This document shows positions 45,751 to 53,501 of a stretch of DNA of 53,501 nt, piece by piece. A model generated the notes under the pieces. The model was not told the origin of the DNA and ran no database searches. It saw only the letters and a program-made list of their open reading frames with translations. The first letter of the stretch is position 1; each line of letters opens with the position of its first letter. Made by a program: the position numbers and the translations under genes. The DNA comes from a bacterium (lineage in GTDB: Bacteria > CLD3 > SB21), in contig JAIBAF010000021.1 in assembly GCA_019695335.1 (NCBI GenBank), forward strand, positions 1 through 53,501, written 5' to 3'.

Positions 45751-45886
45751 ATACGCTACGATCATCTACAATTACCATAAATTCAAATTGCAAATTCGGG
45801 ATAACTTTTGAATATTACCTCGCGTTACGATCATATCCATCAAAATAACCGGCGATTATAATCATCATTCTTAATAGGAGTTGTGC

Positions 45887-47554
45887 ATGAAACGATTTTT
45901 TATGGTACTGGCAGTGTGTCTGGCGACGGCTTGCAGTAAACCTGTCGATCATGGAAATGTGAATGAAAAACAATTGGATCAGTACTTATCGCAATATGCG
46001 CCTTATCCGATGTCGTTTGATGCCAGCGGGTATAATGAAAAGGATAAAACGATTTTGAAGAAATTGGTACAAGCAGCCGATTATCTTGATACGATCTATT
46101 GGCTTCAAACATCACACTATGCGATGCATCTTCGCGATAGCCTGTCGCAAATCAAAAATAACCGTGTAGCCGATAAACTTTTGACTTTGATCAAGCGCAA
46201 TGCCGGTCCTTGGGAAGCATTAAACAACGACACAACGTTTTACGGAGTTAGAAATTTTTACCCTGGTCATGAATATTATCCTTATGGAATGACGGCCGAA
46301 AAGTTTGATCAATATTTTGCGACATTGTCCGAAGATCAAAAAAGAGAATTCATGAATCCTTATACGGTCATTCGTGAAGACGGTAAAGGAGGATACAAGG
46401 CCATGCCTTATCATGAAGAATTCAAGCCTTATGTCGAAAAAATTGCGTCTCTACTCAATGAAAGCGCTGATTTATCGGACGATCCGTCCTTTGCGAAAGT
46501 GCTGCGTCTAAAAGCTCAGTCACTGCTTACCGATAATTATTACGATGCCGATGTGGCCTGGATTGATATGAATAGCTCGAAATTTGATCTTGTTTTTGGC
46601 CCGTATGAAACCTATGCCGACGGCATAAAGGGCGTTAAAGCTAACTATGAAGCGTATATTGAAATCATCGATCAGGAGGAATCGGCTAAATTAGAAGTGT
46701 ATAAAAAATATCTCAAAGAGATGGAAGAGAATCTTCCGGTTCCGAATGAATACAAGTCGGTGGTCGAAGGACTGACGGCCAAATTCGTCATTGTCCGGGA
46801 TATCTATCGCGCCGGAGAGGGGATTATTGCATATCAGGCGGTGGCGACCAATCTGCCCAATGATGCGGAAGTTCATGCAAAAAAAGGAACCAAGAAAACG
46901 TTTTGGAAAAATATGCTAGAAGCACGTTTCAATACGATCATTCGTCCGGTCAGCATGCGTTTGATCGATACGGCGCAAACTCAATATCTTTCCGAGCAGG
47001 GCTTTTTTCAATTTGTGGTCATGCATGAAATTTGCCATGCCGTCGGGCCGAGGGTTGTAAAAATAGGTTCCAATAAAGGCATGCCGGTGAACGCTGCCAT
47101 CGGGCCTGATTATAATGCATTGGAAGAAGCCAAAGCCGACATTGCCGGGATGCATTCGCTGGTCTATCTCATGGATAAAGGCGTCATCGAAAAAGAAAAA
47201 GAAAAATATTTTTACGTTTCGTATCTTGGTACGCTGTTCCGTTCAATTCGTTTCGGTACCAATCAGGCTCACGGAAAAGCGGCTTTACTGTCATTAAACT
47301 ATTTAACCCAAAAAGGCGCGGTTCGTTACGATGAATCAGGCAAACGCTGGTCGGTTGAATTCAGTAAGATGCGTGCCGGCGCAAAGGATCTGGCCGCTGA
47401 CCTGGTAAAACTTTTAGGCGACGGCGATACGAAAAAAGTTCAAGCGTTTTTCGATCAATGGACTTATACTTCTCCGCAACTGCAAACAAGCCTCGATGCT
47501 GTCAAAGACATTGCGGTAGATGTTTTACCGACTTATTCGATTAAATGGGATTAA
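45887..47554 (+). CDS. Lipoprotein metallopeptidase, M49 (dipeptidyl peptidase III)-like, 555 aa
   Basis: The N-terminus MKRFFMVLAVCLATACSKPV has an ATAC lipobox, so it is exported and lipidated. The metal site reads VVMHEICHAVGPRV (HEICH) then about 55 residues later EEAKADIAGMHSLVYLMDKG, matching the second zinc ligand of the M49-like group. Classical M49 has HExxxH; this one has the shorter HExxH, as in related bacterial zinc hydrolases. It may remove dipeptides or other short peptides. AGGAG precedes the ATG at 45887. A dGTPase gene overlaps its end by 10 bp. Confidence 0.8.
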   Translation: MKRFFMVLAVCLATACSKPVDHGNVNEKQLDQYLSQYAPYPMSFDASGYNEKDKTILKKLVQAADYLDTIYWLQTSHYAMHLRDSLSQIKNNRVADKLLTLIKRNAGPWEALNNDTTFYGVRNFYPGHEYYPYGMTAEKFDQYFATLSEDQKREFMNPYTVIREDGKGGYKAMPYHEEFKPYVEKIASLLNESADLSDDPSFAKVLRLKAQSLLTDNYYDADVAWIDMNSSKFDLVFGPYETYADGIKGVKANYEAYIEIIDQEESAKLEVYKKYLKEMEENLPVPNEYKSVVEGLTAKFVIVRDIYRAGEGIIAYQAVATNLPNDAEVHAKKGTKKTFWKNMLEARFNTIIRPVSMRLIDTAQTQYLSEQGFFQFVVMHEICHAVGPRVVKIGSNKGMPVNAAIGPDYNALEEAKADIAGMHSLVYLMDKGVIEKEKEKYFYVSYLGTLFRSIRFGTNQAHGKAALLSLNYLTQKGAVRYDESGKRWSVEFSKMRAGAKDLAADLVKLLGDGDTKKVQAFFDQWTYTSPQLQTSLDAVKDIAVDVLPTYSIKWD

Positions 47555-48852
47555 TGAAACCGGTTAGACCAATGGCACATAATACGTTCTACAATGAATT
47601 CGATATGGAATTGGTTCATCCTGATGAGCCGCGGTCGCAGCACGTGCGCACGGCATTTCAGCAGGATCGCGACCGGATTATTTATACGTCGTCGTTTCGC
47701 CGGTTGCAGGCCAAAACGCAGGTCTTTTTTTCCGGCGAATATGATTTCTATCGTACGCGACTGACGCACTCCATCGAAGTCGCTCAGATCGGGCGCTCCA
47801 TTTGCAACTATCTTAAACATGAAAGCGATTTTCTTGATGAGAATTGCTTTATCGATTCCGATTTGGTTGAAGCCATATGCCTGGCGCACGATATCGGGCA
47901 TCCGCCGTTCGGGCATGCCGGGGAAGCGACGATCAATCAATTAATGGAATCGTACGGCGGATTTGAGGGCAATGCTCAGACTTTGCGCATTATTACGGAG
48001 TCCATTTATTCGGGAGAAAACGGACGCGAAGGGATGAATCCCACGCGGGCGTTTGTCGATGGCGTCATGAAATACAAGAAACTCTATTCTGAAATGAAAA
48101 CTGACGGGCGCCCGCCAAAGAATCATTTTTTATATGATGAACAGCAAAGCTATCTCAGTTTTATTTTTTCAGATTCATCCGTGCCTGCGCTATTAAAACC
48201 GCAGCTGAATAAATTTCGCAGTATTGAATGTCAGATTATGGATTGGGCGGACGATACGGCATACTCGCTCAACGATCTGGTTGATGGGATTACCTCAGGG
48301 CTCATTACTATCGAAAAGGTCGAAAAATGGGCGCAGGAAAAAAATCTGACCGGGGATCGCGCACGAAATATTGCAGATCTGGCTCAAGCCGTCAAGACAC
48401 GTAAACTCAGCAGGGTTTTCAGCCGTAAGATCGGCGAGTTTATCAAAGCCTGTCGCCTCGTTGAAGATCATAATTTTATGAGCGCGCGTACAAAACGGTA
48501 TGCCTACCGGCTTGATATTCAACCGGAAGTGCGGGAAGAATCGGATTTGTACGGTGCTATTTCAAGAGAACTGGTTTTCTGGTCACCTCAGATTTATCAG
48601 TTGGAATATAAAGCGGATTATATGATTCGTAAACTTTTTCAGTCGTTTGCCGAACATTATCTCGTAAATCCTGACTCCAATACCGTCCTTCTGCCAAGTC
48701 ACACTGAAAAAAATGTTCGCGCCGAAAAAGATATTCGTAAACGTGCCCGTCTTATTTGCGATTACATCGCCGGTATGACTGACGGCTTTGCCGTTCGCAC
48801 CTATAAACGTCTTTTCGACCCTGACTTCGGTTCCATAATGGACTTGATATGA
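47545..48852 (+). CDS. Deoxyguanosinetriphosphate triphosphohydrolase-like protein (intact active site), 435 aa
   Basis: Carries the full dGTPase set: RTAFQQDRDRIIYTSSFRRL, RTRLTHSIEVAQIGRSI (metal His75), AHDIGHPPFGHAGEATI (His115-Asp116 metal; catalytic His124; Glu127) and a later DWADDTAYSLNDLVDG. The enzyme hydrolyses dNTPs to nucleoside and triphosphate, which affects dNTP pools. It overlaps the M49-like gene by 10 bp. The start is either 47545 or the ATG at 47554. Compare the altered paralog at 22555-23889. Confidence 0.92.
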   Translation: MGLMKPVRPMAHNTFYNEFDMELVHPDEPRSQHVRTAFQQDRDRIIYTSSFRRLQAKTQVFFSGEYDFYRTRLTHSIEVAQIGRSICNYLKHESDFLDENCFIDSDLVEAICLAHDIGHPPFGHAGEATINQLMESYGGFEGNAQTLRIITESIYSGENGREGMNPTRAFVDGVMKYKKLYSEMKTDGRPPKNHFLYDEQQSYLSFIFSDSSVPALLKPQLNKFRSIECQIMDWADDTAYSLNDLVDGITSGLITIEKVEKWAQEKNLTGDRARNIADLAQAVKTRKLSRVFSRKIGEFIKACRLVEDHNFMSARTKRYAYRLDIQPEVREESDLYGAISRELVFWSPQIYQLEYKADYMIRKLFQSFAEHYLVNPDSNTVLLPSHTEKNVRAEKDIRKRARLICDYIAGMTDGFAVRTYKRLFDPDFGSIMDLI

Positions 48853-48884
48853 TGCCCCTCATTATGCCGCAGTATAAGATAATA

Positions 48885-49006
48885 CAGTAGAATCTTTCTA
48901 TCCAATCCCGACAAGTCCGGATTCTCACCGTGAGAAATGTTCAATACGTACAAAAAAAATACGGTTGAATCTTTCGATCCAACCGTATTGGTTCTCACTA
49001 TAAGAA
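48885..49006. repeat. Two copies of a hairpin-bearing intergenic repeat
   Basis: GAATCTTTCTATCCAA near 48892 and GAATCTTTCGATCCAA near 48966 begin similar units that end in TTCTCACCGTGAGAA (48922-48936) and TTCTCACTATAAGAA (about 48992-49006). The first terminal palindrome is perfect, 7+1+7. The second copy contains the terminator of the response regulator. Confidence 0.6.
48951..48989 (-). terminator. Terminator of the response regulator gene
   Basis: Stem AATACGGTTG (48958-48967) / CAACCGTATT (48980-48989) with an eight-A run at 48952-48959 that becomes the U-tract on the minus strand. It lies 41 bp beyond the response regulator's stop at 49030. Confidence 0.82.
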
Positions 49007-49029
49007 AGGGGAAAGGGAGGGCAGAGTAG

Positions 49030-49500
49030 TTACGCCGGTTGAGTCGGCGTATTTTTTTTTGCGAAAGGCTCAACTTCAGCAAGCAAATCCTTCATGCGAA
49101 TCGGCTTTAAGAGAACTTTATTGATTCCCAGTTTTTCGACCCGATCGCTGCATTCCAAAACCGTCAACTCCGCCGAGGCTGTAAGGAGAAGTATCGGAAT
49201 ATCACTCGAACGTTTTCTCAATTCTTCAATCAATTCCCAACCGGACATCCTGGGCATAGCCAGATCGGTGAGTACCATATCCACCGGCGATTCATCGAAT
49301 ATTTTGAGAGCTTCAAAAGCATTCGATGCACTGATCACTTCGTAATTGGCCGTTTTGAGCATCAATCCAATCGTCATACCTGATGCATCGTCATCATCAA
49401 CGACCAGAATACGGACTAAATTTTTGTTTTCAAAGTTGGTTTGCGAAATCCGCCCCATGTCCGGGCCATGCACACCATTTCCCTCAACGGGTAACTTCAT
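49030..49500 (-). CDS. Single-domain response regulator, about 156 aa
   Basis: A receiver domain only: acidic pocket ILVVDDDDASG, phospho-acceptor Asp in VLTDLAMPRMSGWELIEELR, conserved LLTAS and the LLKP Lys. No output domain follows, so it may act by protein contact or be part of a phosphorelay; no histidine kinase lies in the window. The 30 or so N-terminal residues are a variable tail. A GTG at about 49473 with GAGGG before it is an alternative start; the longer frame from 49581 is less likely. Three GTCA-type sites sit upstream (49664-49709). Confidence 0.85.
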   Translation of the reverse strand: MKLPVEGNGVHGPDMGRISQTNFENKNLVRILVVDDDDASGMTIGLMLKTANYEVISASNAFEALKIFDESPVDMVLTDLAMPRMSGWELIEELRKRSSDIPILLLTASAELTVLECSDRVEKLGINKVLLKPIRMKDLLAEVEPFAKKNTPTQPA

Positions 49501-49663
49501 TTTAAGCAAGGTTACAGAGTTACAGAAATGAATAAAAATTGAAAAGTGAGAATCGAAAAGTTCATAATATACCGATAACAAAACATAGCAATGGATATGC
49601 CCACATATATATGCTGCATTCGCATTGAAAATAAAGTATTTAAATTACTTAAAATTGCGTCTT

Positions 49664-49709
49664 GTCAAAATAATGACGTCAAATTATTGACGATTGTCTT
49701 TATTTTGAC
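49664..49709. promoter_or_regulatory. Three 14-bp GTCA-N6-TGAC-type dyads
   Basis: GTCAAAATAATGAC (49664-49677), GTCAAATTATTGAC (49678-49691) and GTCTTTATTTTGAC (49696-49709). The first two are contiguous, meeting at GACGTC; the third starts 18 bases after the second start. They lie 160-210 bp upstream of the minus-strand response regulator start and directly after the M1 peptidase stop, so they probably serve as operators for the former. Confidence 0.6.
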
Positions 49710-49749
49710 GTATTGCAAAATTAAGAAGAGCTATCTTATTTTGATTTTC

Positions 49750-51603
49750 TTATGTTTTCCACTTCAGCAGTTCATCGATAGTGGAGGTTGAAACGGCATG
49801 ATACGTCGGACGAGCTTTAGTGTAGATTCTTTTGGCCATTTGCAGCCCGTCTTGCGTTTCGGCCAATTTTTGATACAAAGGTTTCAAAAATTTCCGACGT
49901 CCCATAGTTGTCAGAAAAGATTCCAATTGCGGATAACCAGCTTCATACTTATTAACGATAACGTGATTCAGCCATTCAAAAATAATTTCTGAATTGCCGG
50001 TTTTTGAAAATTTAAACGCCGCATCGAGTTCATCCATTTGTGAACGTGTCATCGTTTTGGGCAAGTTCCTGAGAAAATGTCTCCACTCGGCTGTCGACCA
50101 GTTGGCTGTCGTTAATTCCTTGGCGGGTTTGCCTTTTGTCCAATTCTGCACCTGTTCTTCTACTTTCGCAAATGCATTCGATTGCGGTTTCGGAAAATTA
50201 TCCGGCAAGCCCGTTTGATACACCCATTCATCGATGCGGATTTTCTTTTCTAATTCCTGATCGCCTTTGATCAATTCGGCACGCAGATAGGCGACAAATT
50301 TTTTAGTGGTCATCGACTGAAATGCAAACGTGTTGAAATATTTTTTGAGGAACTGATCAAATTGCTCGCGTCCGACGGTTTCTTCGATCAACCGCAGAAA
50401 GGAATATCCTTTCTCGTAGGCAATATCGGATCCGGCTTCATCGGGACTGCGTCCGTGCAGATTGATCTGAAGCCGCGTATCGGCGCTGTCAGGACCGAAT
50501 TCTTTAATTTGTTCCAGCAACTCATGTTCGCCTAATTTTGCTTCCATTTCGGCAAACTCTTTCCCAAATACAACTTCGTCGATTCGGCGTTCAAAATAGC
50601 AGGTAAATCCTTCGTTGAGCCAGAAATCGTTCCATGTAGCATTCGTTACCAAATTACCCGACCACGAATGTGCCAGTTCATGAGCCACCAAAGACACGAG
50701 CGAGCGGTCGCCGGCGAGGATCGTCGGCGTGGCGAACGTGAGGCGTGGATTTTCCATGCCGCCGAATGGAAAACTCGGCGGGAGCACGATCAGATCATAA
50801 CGCCCCCAACGGTAAGCGCCGTATAAACTTTCAGCGGCTTCGATCATTTTTTCCGTGTCACCCAATTCATACGCGGCGCGTGCCATCACGGACGGCTCCG
50901 TATACACGCCGCTTCGTTTCCCAAGCGATTGAAACCGGAGATCGCCGACCGCGAGTGCGAGAAGATAAGCCGGAATAGGATTGGTCATTTTGAATGTGTA
51001 TAGGCCTTGGTCGTTTTTTACCGTATCGTTTTCAGCGCTCATCACGGCCCAGAGTTCTTTGGGGCATTCGACTTTCGCCGTATACGTCATGCGAATTCCG
51101 GGACTGTCCTGGCATGGCACCCATGTGCGCGCCAAAATCGCCTGCGACTGCGTAAAAAGAAACGGATGTTTTTTACCCGCCGTCTGAGCCGGCTCTAACC
51201 ATTGCAAAGCGTCCGCTTCCGCGCCCGTGCTGTAATAAACGTTGACCAGATCCGTCGTCGATTCTATGTCCACGGTCAATTCCTGGCCATGATCTGGGAC
51301 AGGATTACCCATTTGAAAAGCGGTCGTTTTTTCTTCCTTGCCTAACGTAATTTTATGAATGGTCAGTCCGCGCGTATCAAGATGTAATTGATGGAAATTG
51401 TTTTTGTTCTTGATCGAAAGAGCGGCTTTGCCGGTGAGTTCTTTTTTAACGAAATCGACTTTTATGTCCAAATCAAGGTGCGTGACGACCACTTCTTCAG
51501 GACGGGCAAACGAATGTTCATCATGATCCATAAGCTCCGGCTCGATTGCAGAGGAACAGGATATCCATAACATAATACTTGGAAGGAGTAACAGTTTTTT
51601 CAT
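49750..51603 (-). CDS. M1 family aminopeptidase lipoprotein, 617 aa
   Basis: A lipoprotein signal (MKKLLLLPSIMLWISCSSAI) gives export. The catalytic domain has GGMENPRLTF (exopeptidase GxMEN), VAHELAHSWSGNLVTNATWN (HExxH) and NEGFTCYFERRIDEVVFG with the third ligand Glu, as in leukotriene A4 hydrolase-like M1 enzymes. The C-terminal helical domain follows, about 460-617. It removes N-terminal residues from peptides in the periplasm or outside. It fits the window's other peptidases (M28, M49, PepT). Confidence 0.93.
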   Translation of the reverse strand: MKKLLLLPSIMLWISCSSAIEPELMDHDEHSFARPEEVVVTHLDLDIKVDFVKKELTGKAALSIKNKNNFHQLHLDTRGLTIHKITLGKEEKTTAFQMGNPVPDHGQELTVDIESTTDLVNVYYSTGAEADALQWLEPAQTAGKKHPFLFTQSQAILARTWVPCQDSPGIRMTYTAKVECPKELWAVMSAENDTVKNDQGLYTFKMTNPIPAYLLALAVGDLRFQSLGKRSGVYTEPSVMARAAYELGDTEKMIEAAESLYGAYRWGRYDLIVLPPSFPFGGMENPRLTFATPTILAGDRSLVSLVAHELAHSWSGNLVTNATWNDFWLNEGFTCYFERRIDEVVFGKEFAEMEAKLGEHELLEQIKEFGPDSADTRLQINLHGRSPDEAGSDIAYEKGYSFLRLIEETVGREQFDQFLKKYFNTFAFQSMTTKKFVAYLRAELIKGDQELEKKIRIDEWVYQTGLPDNFPKPQSNAFAKVEEQVQNWTKGKPAKELTTANWSTAEWRHFLRNLPKTMTRSQMDELDAAFKFSKTGNSEIIFEWLNHVIVNKYEAGYPQLESFLTTMGRRKFLKPLYQKLAETQDGLQMAKRIYTKARPTYHAVSTSTIDELLKWKT

Positions 51604-51857
51604 GACAATTCCTTGAATAGAAGTTGGGAAAAGCGCTCTGAAAGCGCGGTTTCAGGCCATAATGTTGATTTTTTGAACAGCGGCAAGTTAGGGTTTGCTT
51701 CTGAATTACGCAAGAGAATTAACGGGTCAAAATCTTTGATCAATGCTCAGGAAAAAAATCCGTCATTGAGTTTCTTTTCCTGAAAGGATACCTTTTACGT
51801 ACCAATGACCAATGTCATAGTTCAATCGGCAAAAACATGCGATATTAGCTGATTGAA

Positions 51858-51886
51858 AATTGGCAATTGAAAATTGACAATTAGAA
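51858..51886. repeat. Tandem 14-bp repeat before pepT
   Basis: GATTGAAAATTGGC then AATTGAAAATTGAC then AATT, just upstream of the pepT ribosome binding site CCGGAGG. It shares AATTGACAATT-like strings with the palindrome at 1901-1925. The rest of 51604-51857 shows no feature I can support. Confidence 0.45.
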
Positions 51887-51899
51887 ACCGGAGGTTGTT

Positions 51900-53150
51900 A
51901 TGTTCGATCCGAAATACCCATTCACCTGCGTCGATCGTTTTTTGAAATACGTTAAATACGATACGCAATCCGACGATGAATCCACCACATTTCCCAGCAC
52001 GGCCAAACAAAAAATCCTATCCCGCGATCTGGCGAAAGATCTCAAAAAAATGGGATTGAAAGACGCCGCCATGGATAAATGGGGATACGTGATGGCGACC
52101 CTGCCGTCGAATACGAAGAAAAAAGTTTCCCCGATCGCTTTCATTGCCCACGTCGACACATCGCCGGCCGTGACGGGCGCGAAAGTCAAACCGATCATAC
52201 ACAAAAATTATCAAGGCGGAGATATACCGCTTCCTAAAGATCCACACCAAATCATTGAAGCCAAAAATAATCCCGATCTGCAAAATATGATCGGATACGA
52301 TATCATTACGGCCGACGGCACGACCTTGCTTGGGGCGGATAACAAAGCCGGTGTTGCGGAGATCATGGACGCGGTCAACTATCTGCTCAAACATCCGGAA
52401 ATCAAACACGGCCCCATTAAAATATGCTTCACGCCGGATGAAGAAGTCGGACGCGGCACGGAGAAAATCAATCTGAAAAAGCTCGGCGCGAAGTACGCCT
52501 ATACGGTGGACGGACAAAGCCGGGGAGAAGTCGAGACGGAGACCTTCAGCGCCGACATGATGATCGTCAAATTTCACGGTAAAAACATTCATCCCGGTTA
52601 TGCCAAAAACAAAATGGTCAATGCCGTCAAAGTCGCCGCGCGATTTATCGAAAGCCTTCCCAAAGATCATCTTTCACCGGAAACGACCGAAGGCAAAGAA
52701 GGATTCGTCCATTGTGTATCGTTTACAGCCAATGAAGAATTAGCGACGTTAAAATTCATCATCCGCGATTTTGTCACGGAGAAACTCAAAGATCACGAAG
52801 GAGTCGTGAAAGATCTGGCCGAAAAAGCGGCGATGCAATTTCCCGGCGCCCGCGCCGAATGCGAAGCGAAAGAACAATACCGCAATATGAAATATATCTT
52901 GGATAAACATCCTGAAGTCGGGGAAAATGCCATCGAAGCCATGAAGCGGCTGAATATCGAGCCCATTTTGAGTCCGATCCGCGGCGGTACCGACGGTTCG
53001 CGCCTTTCCTTCATGGGATTGCCGTGCCCCAATATTTTTGCCGGCGAACACAGCTTTCATTCGAAGTTGGAATGGGTTGCCGTGCAGGATATGGAGATGG
53101 CGGTGCGTGTGATCGTGACGATTGCACAGATTTGGGAAGAACGGGCTTAA
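51900..53150 (+). CDS. pepT: Peptidase T (tripeptide aminopeptidase)
   Basis: 416 aa, M20B. Metal ligands appear in order: HVDTSP (His, Asp), GADNKAG (bridging Asp), PDEEVGRGT (Glu pair, catalytic base), VDGQSRGEVE (Asp) and AGEHSFHS (His), with GGTDGSRLSFMGLPCPNIFA. The enzyme cuts the N-terminal residue from tripeptides in the cytoplasm. A strong CCGGAGG precedes the ATG. It is transcribed away from the M1 aminopeptidase. No terminator was seen after it. Confidence 0.95.
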   Translation: MFDPKYPFTCVDRFLKYVKYDTQSDDESTTFPSTAKQKILSRDLAKDLKKMGLKDAAMDKWGYVMATLPSNTKKKVSPIAFIAHVDTSPAVTGAKVKPIIHKNYQGGDIPLPKDPHQIIEAKNNPDLQNMIGYDIITADGTTLLGADNKAGVAEIMDAVNYLLKHPEIKHGPIKICFTPDEEVGRGTEKINLKKLGAKYAYTVDGQSRGEVETETFSADMMIVKFHGKNIHPGYAKNKMVNAVKVAARFIESLPKDHLSPETTEGKEGFVHCVSFTANEELATLKFIIRDFVTEKLKDHEGVVKDLAEKAAMQFPGARAECEAKEQYRNMKYILDKHPEVGENAIEAMKRLNIEPILSPIRGGTDGSRLSFMGLPCPNIFAGEHSFHSKLEWVAVQDMEMAVRVIVTIAQIWEERA

Positions 53151-53311
53151 GCCAAAATCCAAATTAATCTATATTGTTGTCCTGCTCAGCCTTTGTACGG
53201 TGCGGAGGACCTTGCTTCAGTCTTTACACAAAAATCGTGTATTCAAAATACACATTTTTTGTGTATTGCGCAACGGCCGTTACACTGAATGGGTGAGGAT
53301 GTTGAATTGTC
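53151..53311. other. Non-coding tail, hairpin AATACACA / TGTGTATT
   Basis: The hairpin arms AATACACA (53247-53254) and TGTGTATT (53260-53267) match those at 2595-2616. No credible gene is seen in the remaining sequence up to the window end; the open frame 53122-53394 overlaps pepT and crosses repeats. Confidence 0.6.
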
Positions 53312-53385
53312 ATTCCCGCGTACGCGGGAATCCAGAGCGATCAATGCATGTCCTCAGCCGATGTCATTCCCATGAAAACGGGAAT
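53312..53385. repeat. Two ATTCCC-N8-GGGAAT elements
   Basis: ATTCCCGCGTACGCGGGAAT (53312-53331) and ATTCCCATGAAAACGGGAAT (53366-53385), each with the AATCCAG flank shared with 267-290. The central eight bases differ between copies, as expected of a dRS3-like family. Confidence 0.75.
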
Positions 53386-53398
53386 CCAGAGTAATCCA

Positions 53399-53501
53399 CT
53401 TTCTTTTGGCACCGCGCCAAAAGAAAGTTGCAAAGAAAAGCGCTGCGGCTGCGACAAAACGCCTGAATCCGAGTTCGCTTGCATGAGGCGGAAAATAGTT
53501 C
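53399..53501. repeat. Interspersed repeat, copy 3 (partial, cut by window end)
   Basis: CTTTCTTTTGGCACCGCGCC, then AAAAGAAAG, is a palindrome analogous to the TTCTTTTCTTTG palindrome of copies 1 and 2. It is followed by the shared core ATCCGAGTTCGCTTGC and GGCGGAAAATAGTTC. Same orientation as the copies at the left end. Confidence 0.75.

Noticed and set aside
49501-49581. Upstream extension of the response regulator
   Set aside because: Residues before position 28 are hydrophobic and unlike a receiver domain, and no ribosome binding site precedes the farther ATG.
53122-53394. 90-aa frame at the right end
   Set aside because: It overlaps the end of pepT and runs through repeat palindromes.

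Overview
The window is one continuous stretch of ordinary bacterial chromosome with tightly packed genes, short operons and clear Rho-independent terminators. It probably comes from a member of the FCB group (Bacteroidota/Chlorobiota/Ignavibacteriota-like lineages). The support is a short primary sigma factor (285 aa, no region 1.1), a DUF3098 protein, futalosine-pathway menaquinone genes, an ExbB-ExbD-ExbD-TonB operon, a single-chain pyruvate:ferredoxin oxidoreductase next to a dihydroorotate-dehydrogenase-like gene, and large secreted BNR-repeat proteins and lipoproteins. I cannot assign a genus. Both ends lie inside the same interspersed repeat (1-200, 320-522, 53399-53501), so the window may be a whole contig that broke at repeats.

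Layout. 1-2786: repeats, an unknown protein, a lipoprotein, then about 550 bp of 21-bp-spaced small dyads. 2787-7689 (minus): secreted BNR/sortilin-like protein, a membrane protein with a C-terminal Cys motif, and PnuC. 7831-15470: a 53-aa small protein, DUF1028, TerC, an M28-type peptidase, DCC and DUF2071 proteins, a CnoX-like thioredoxin, and a divergent pair of HTH regulators. 15598-22492: anchored transglutaminase-like protein, NifJ with its DHOD-like partner, and the primary sigma factor. 22555-28230: a dGTPase-like protein with lost active-site residues, YbbR-domain protein, TsaD, and the TonB energising operon. 28307-35690 (minus): a Cys-rich zinc-ribbon protein; mqnE-mqnB-mqnD with two small membrane/exported proteins; the rpmE / DUF1385 / prfA translation cluster. 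35952-48852 (plus): a small Cys-containing ORF and TonB-dependent receptor, CNT nucleoside transporter, GT51 transglycosylase, CPBP protein, small lipoprotein and membrane protein, fumarase, M49-like peptidase and an intact dGTPase. 49030-53150: a response regulator, M1 aminopeptidase and peptidase T.

Together these genes suggest a chemoheterotroph that uses menaquinone and ferredoxin-linked pyruvate oxidation, degrades peptides (M28, M49, M1, PepT) and takes up ligands across an outer membrane by TonB. No CRISPR array, transposase, prophage, tRNA or rRNA was seen. The least explained structures are the 21-bp dyad array at 1924-2475, the active-site-altered dGTPase paralog, the 25-cysteine protein at 28307-29668, and a set of three GTCA-N6-TGAC-type sites upstream of the response regulator.
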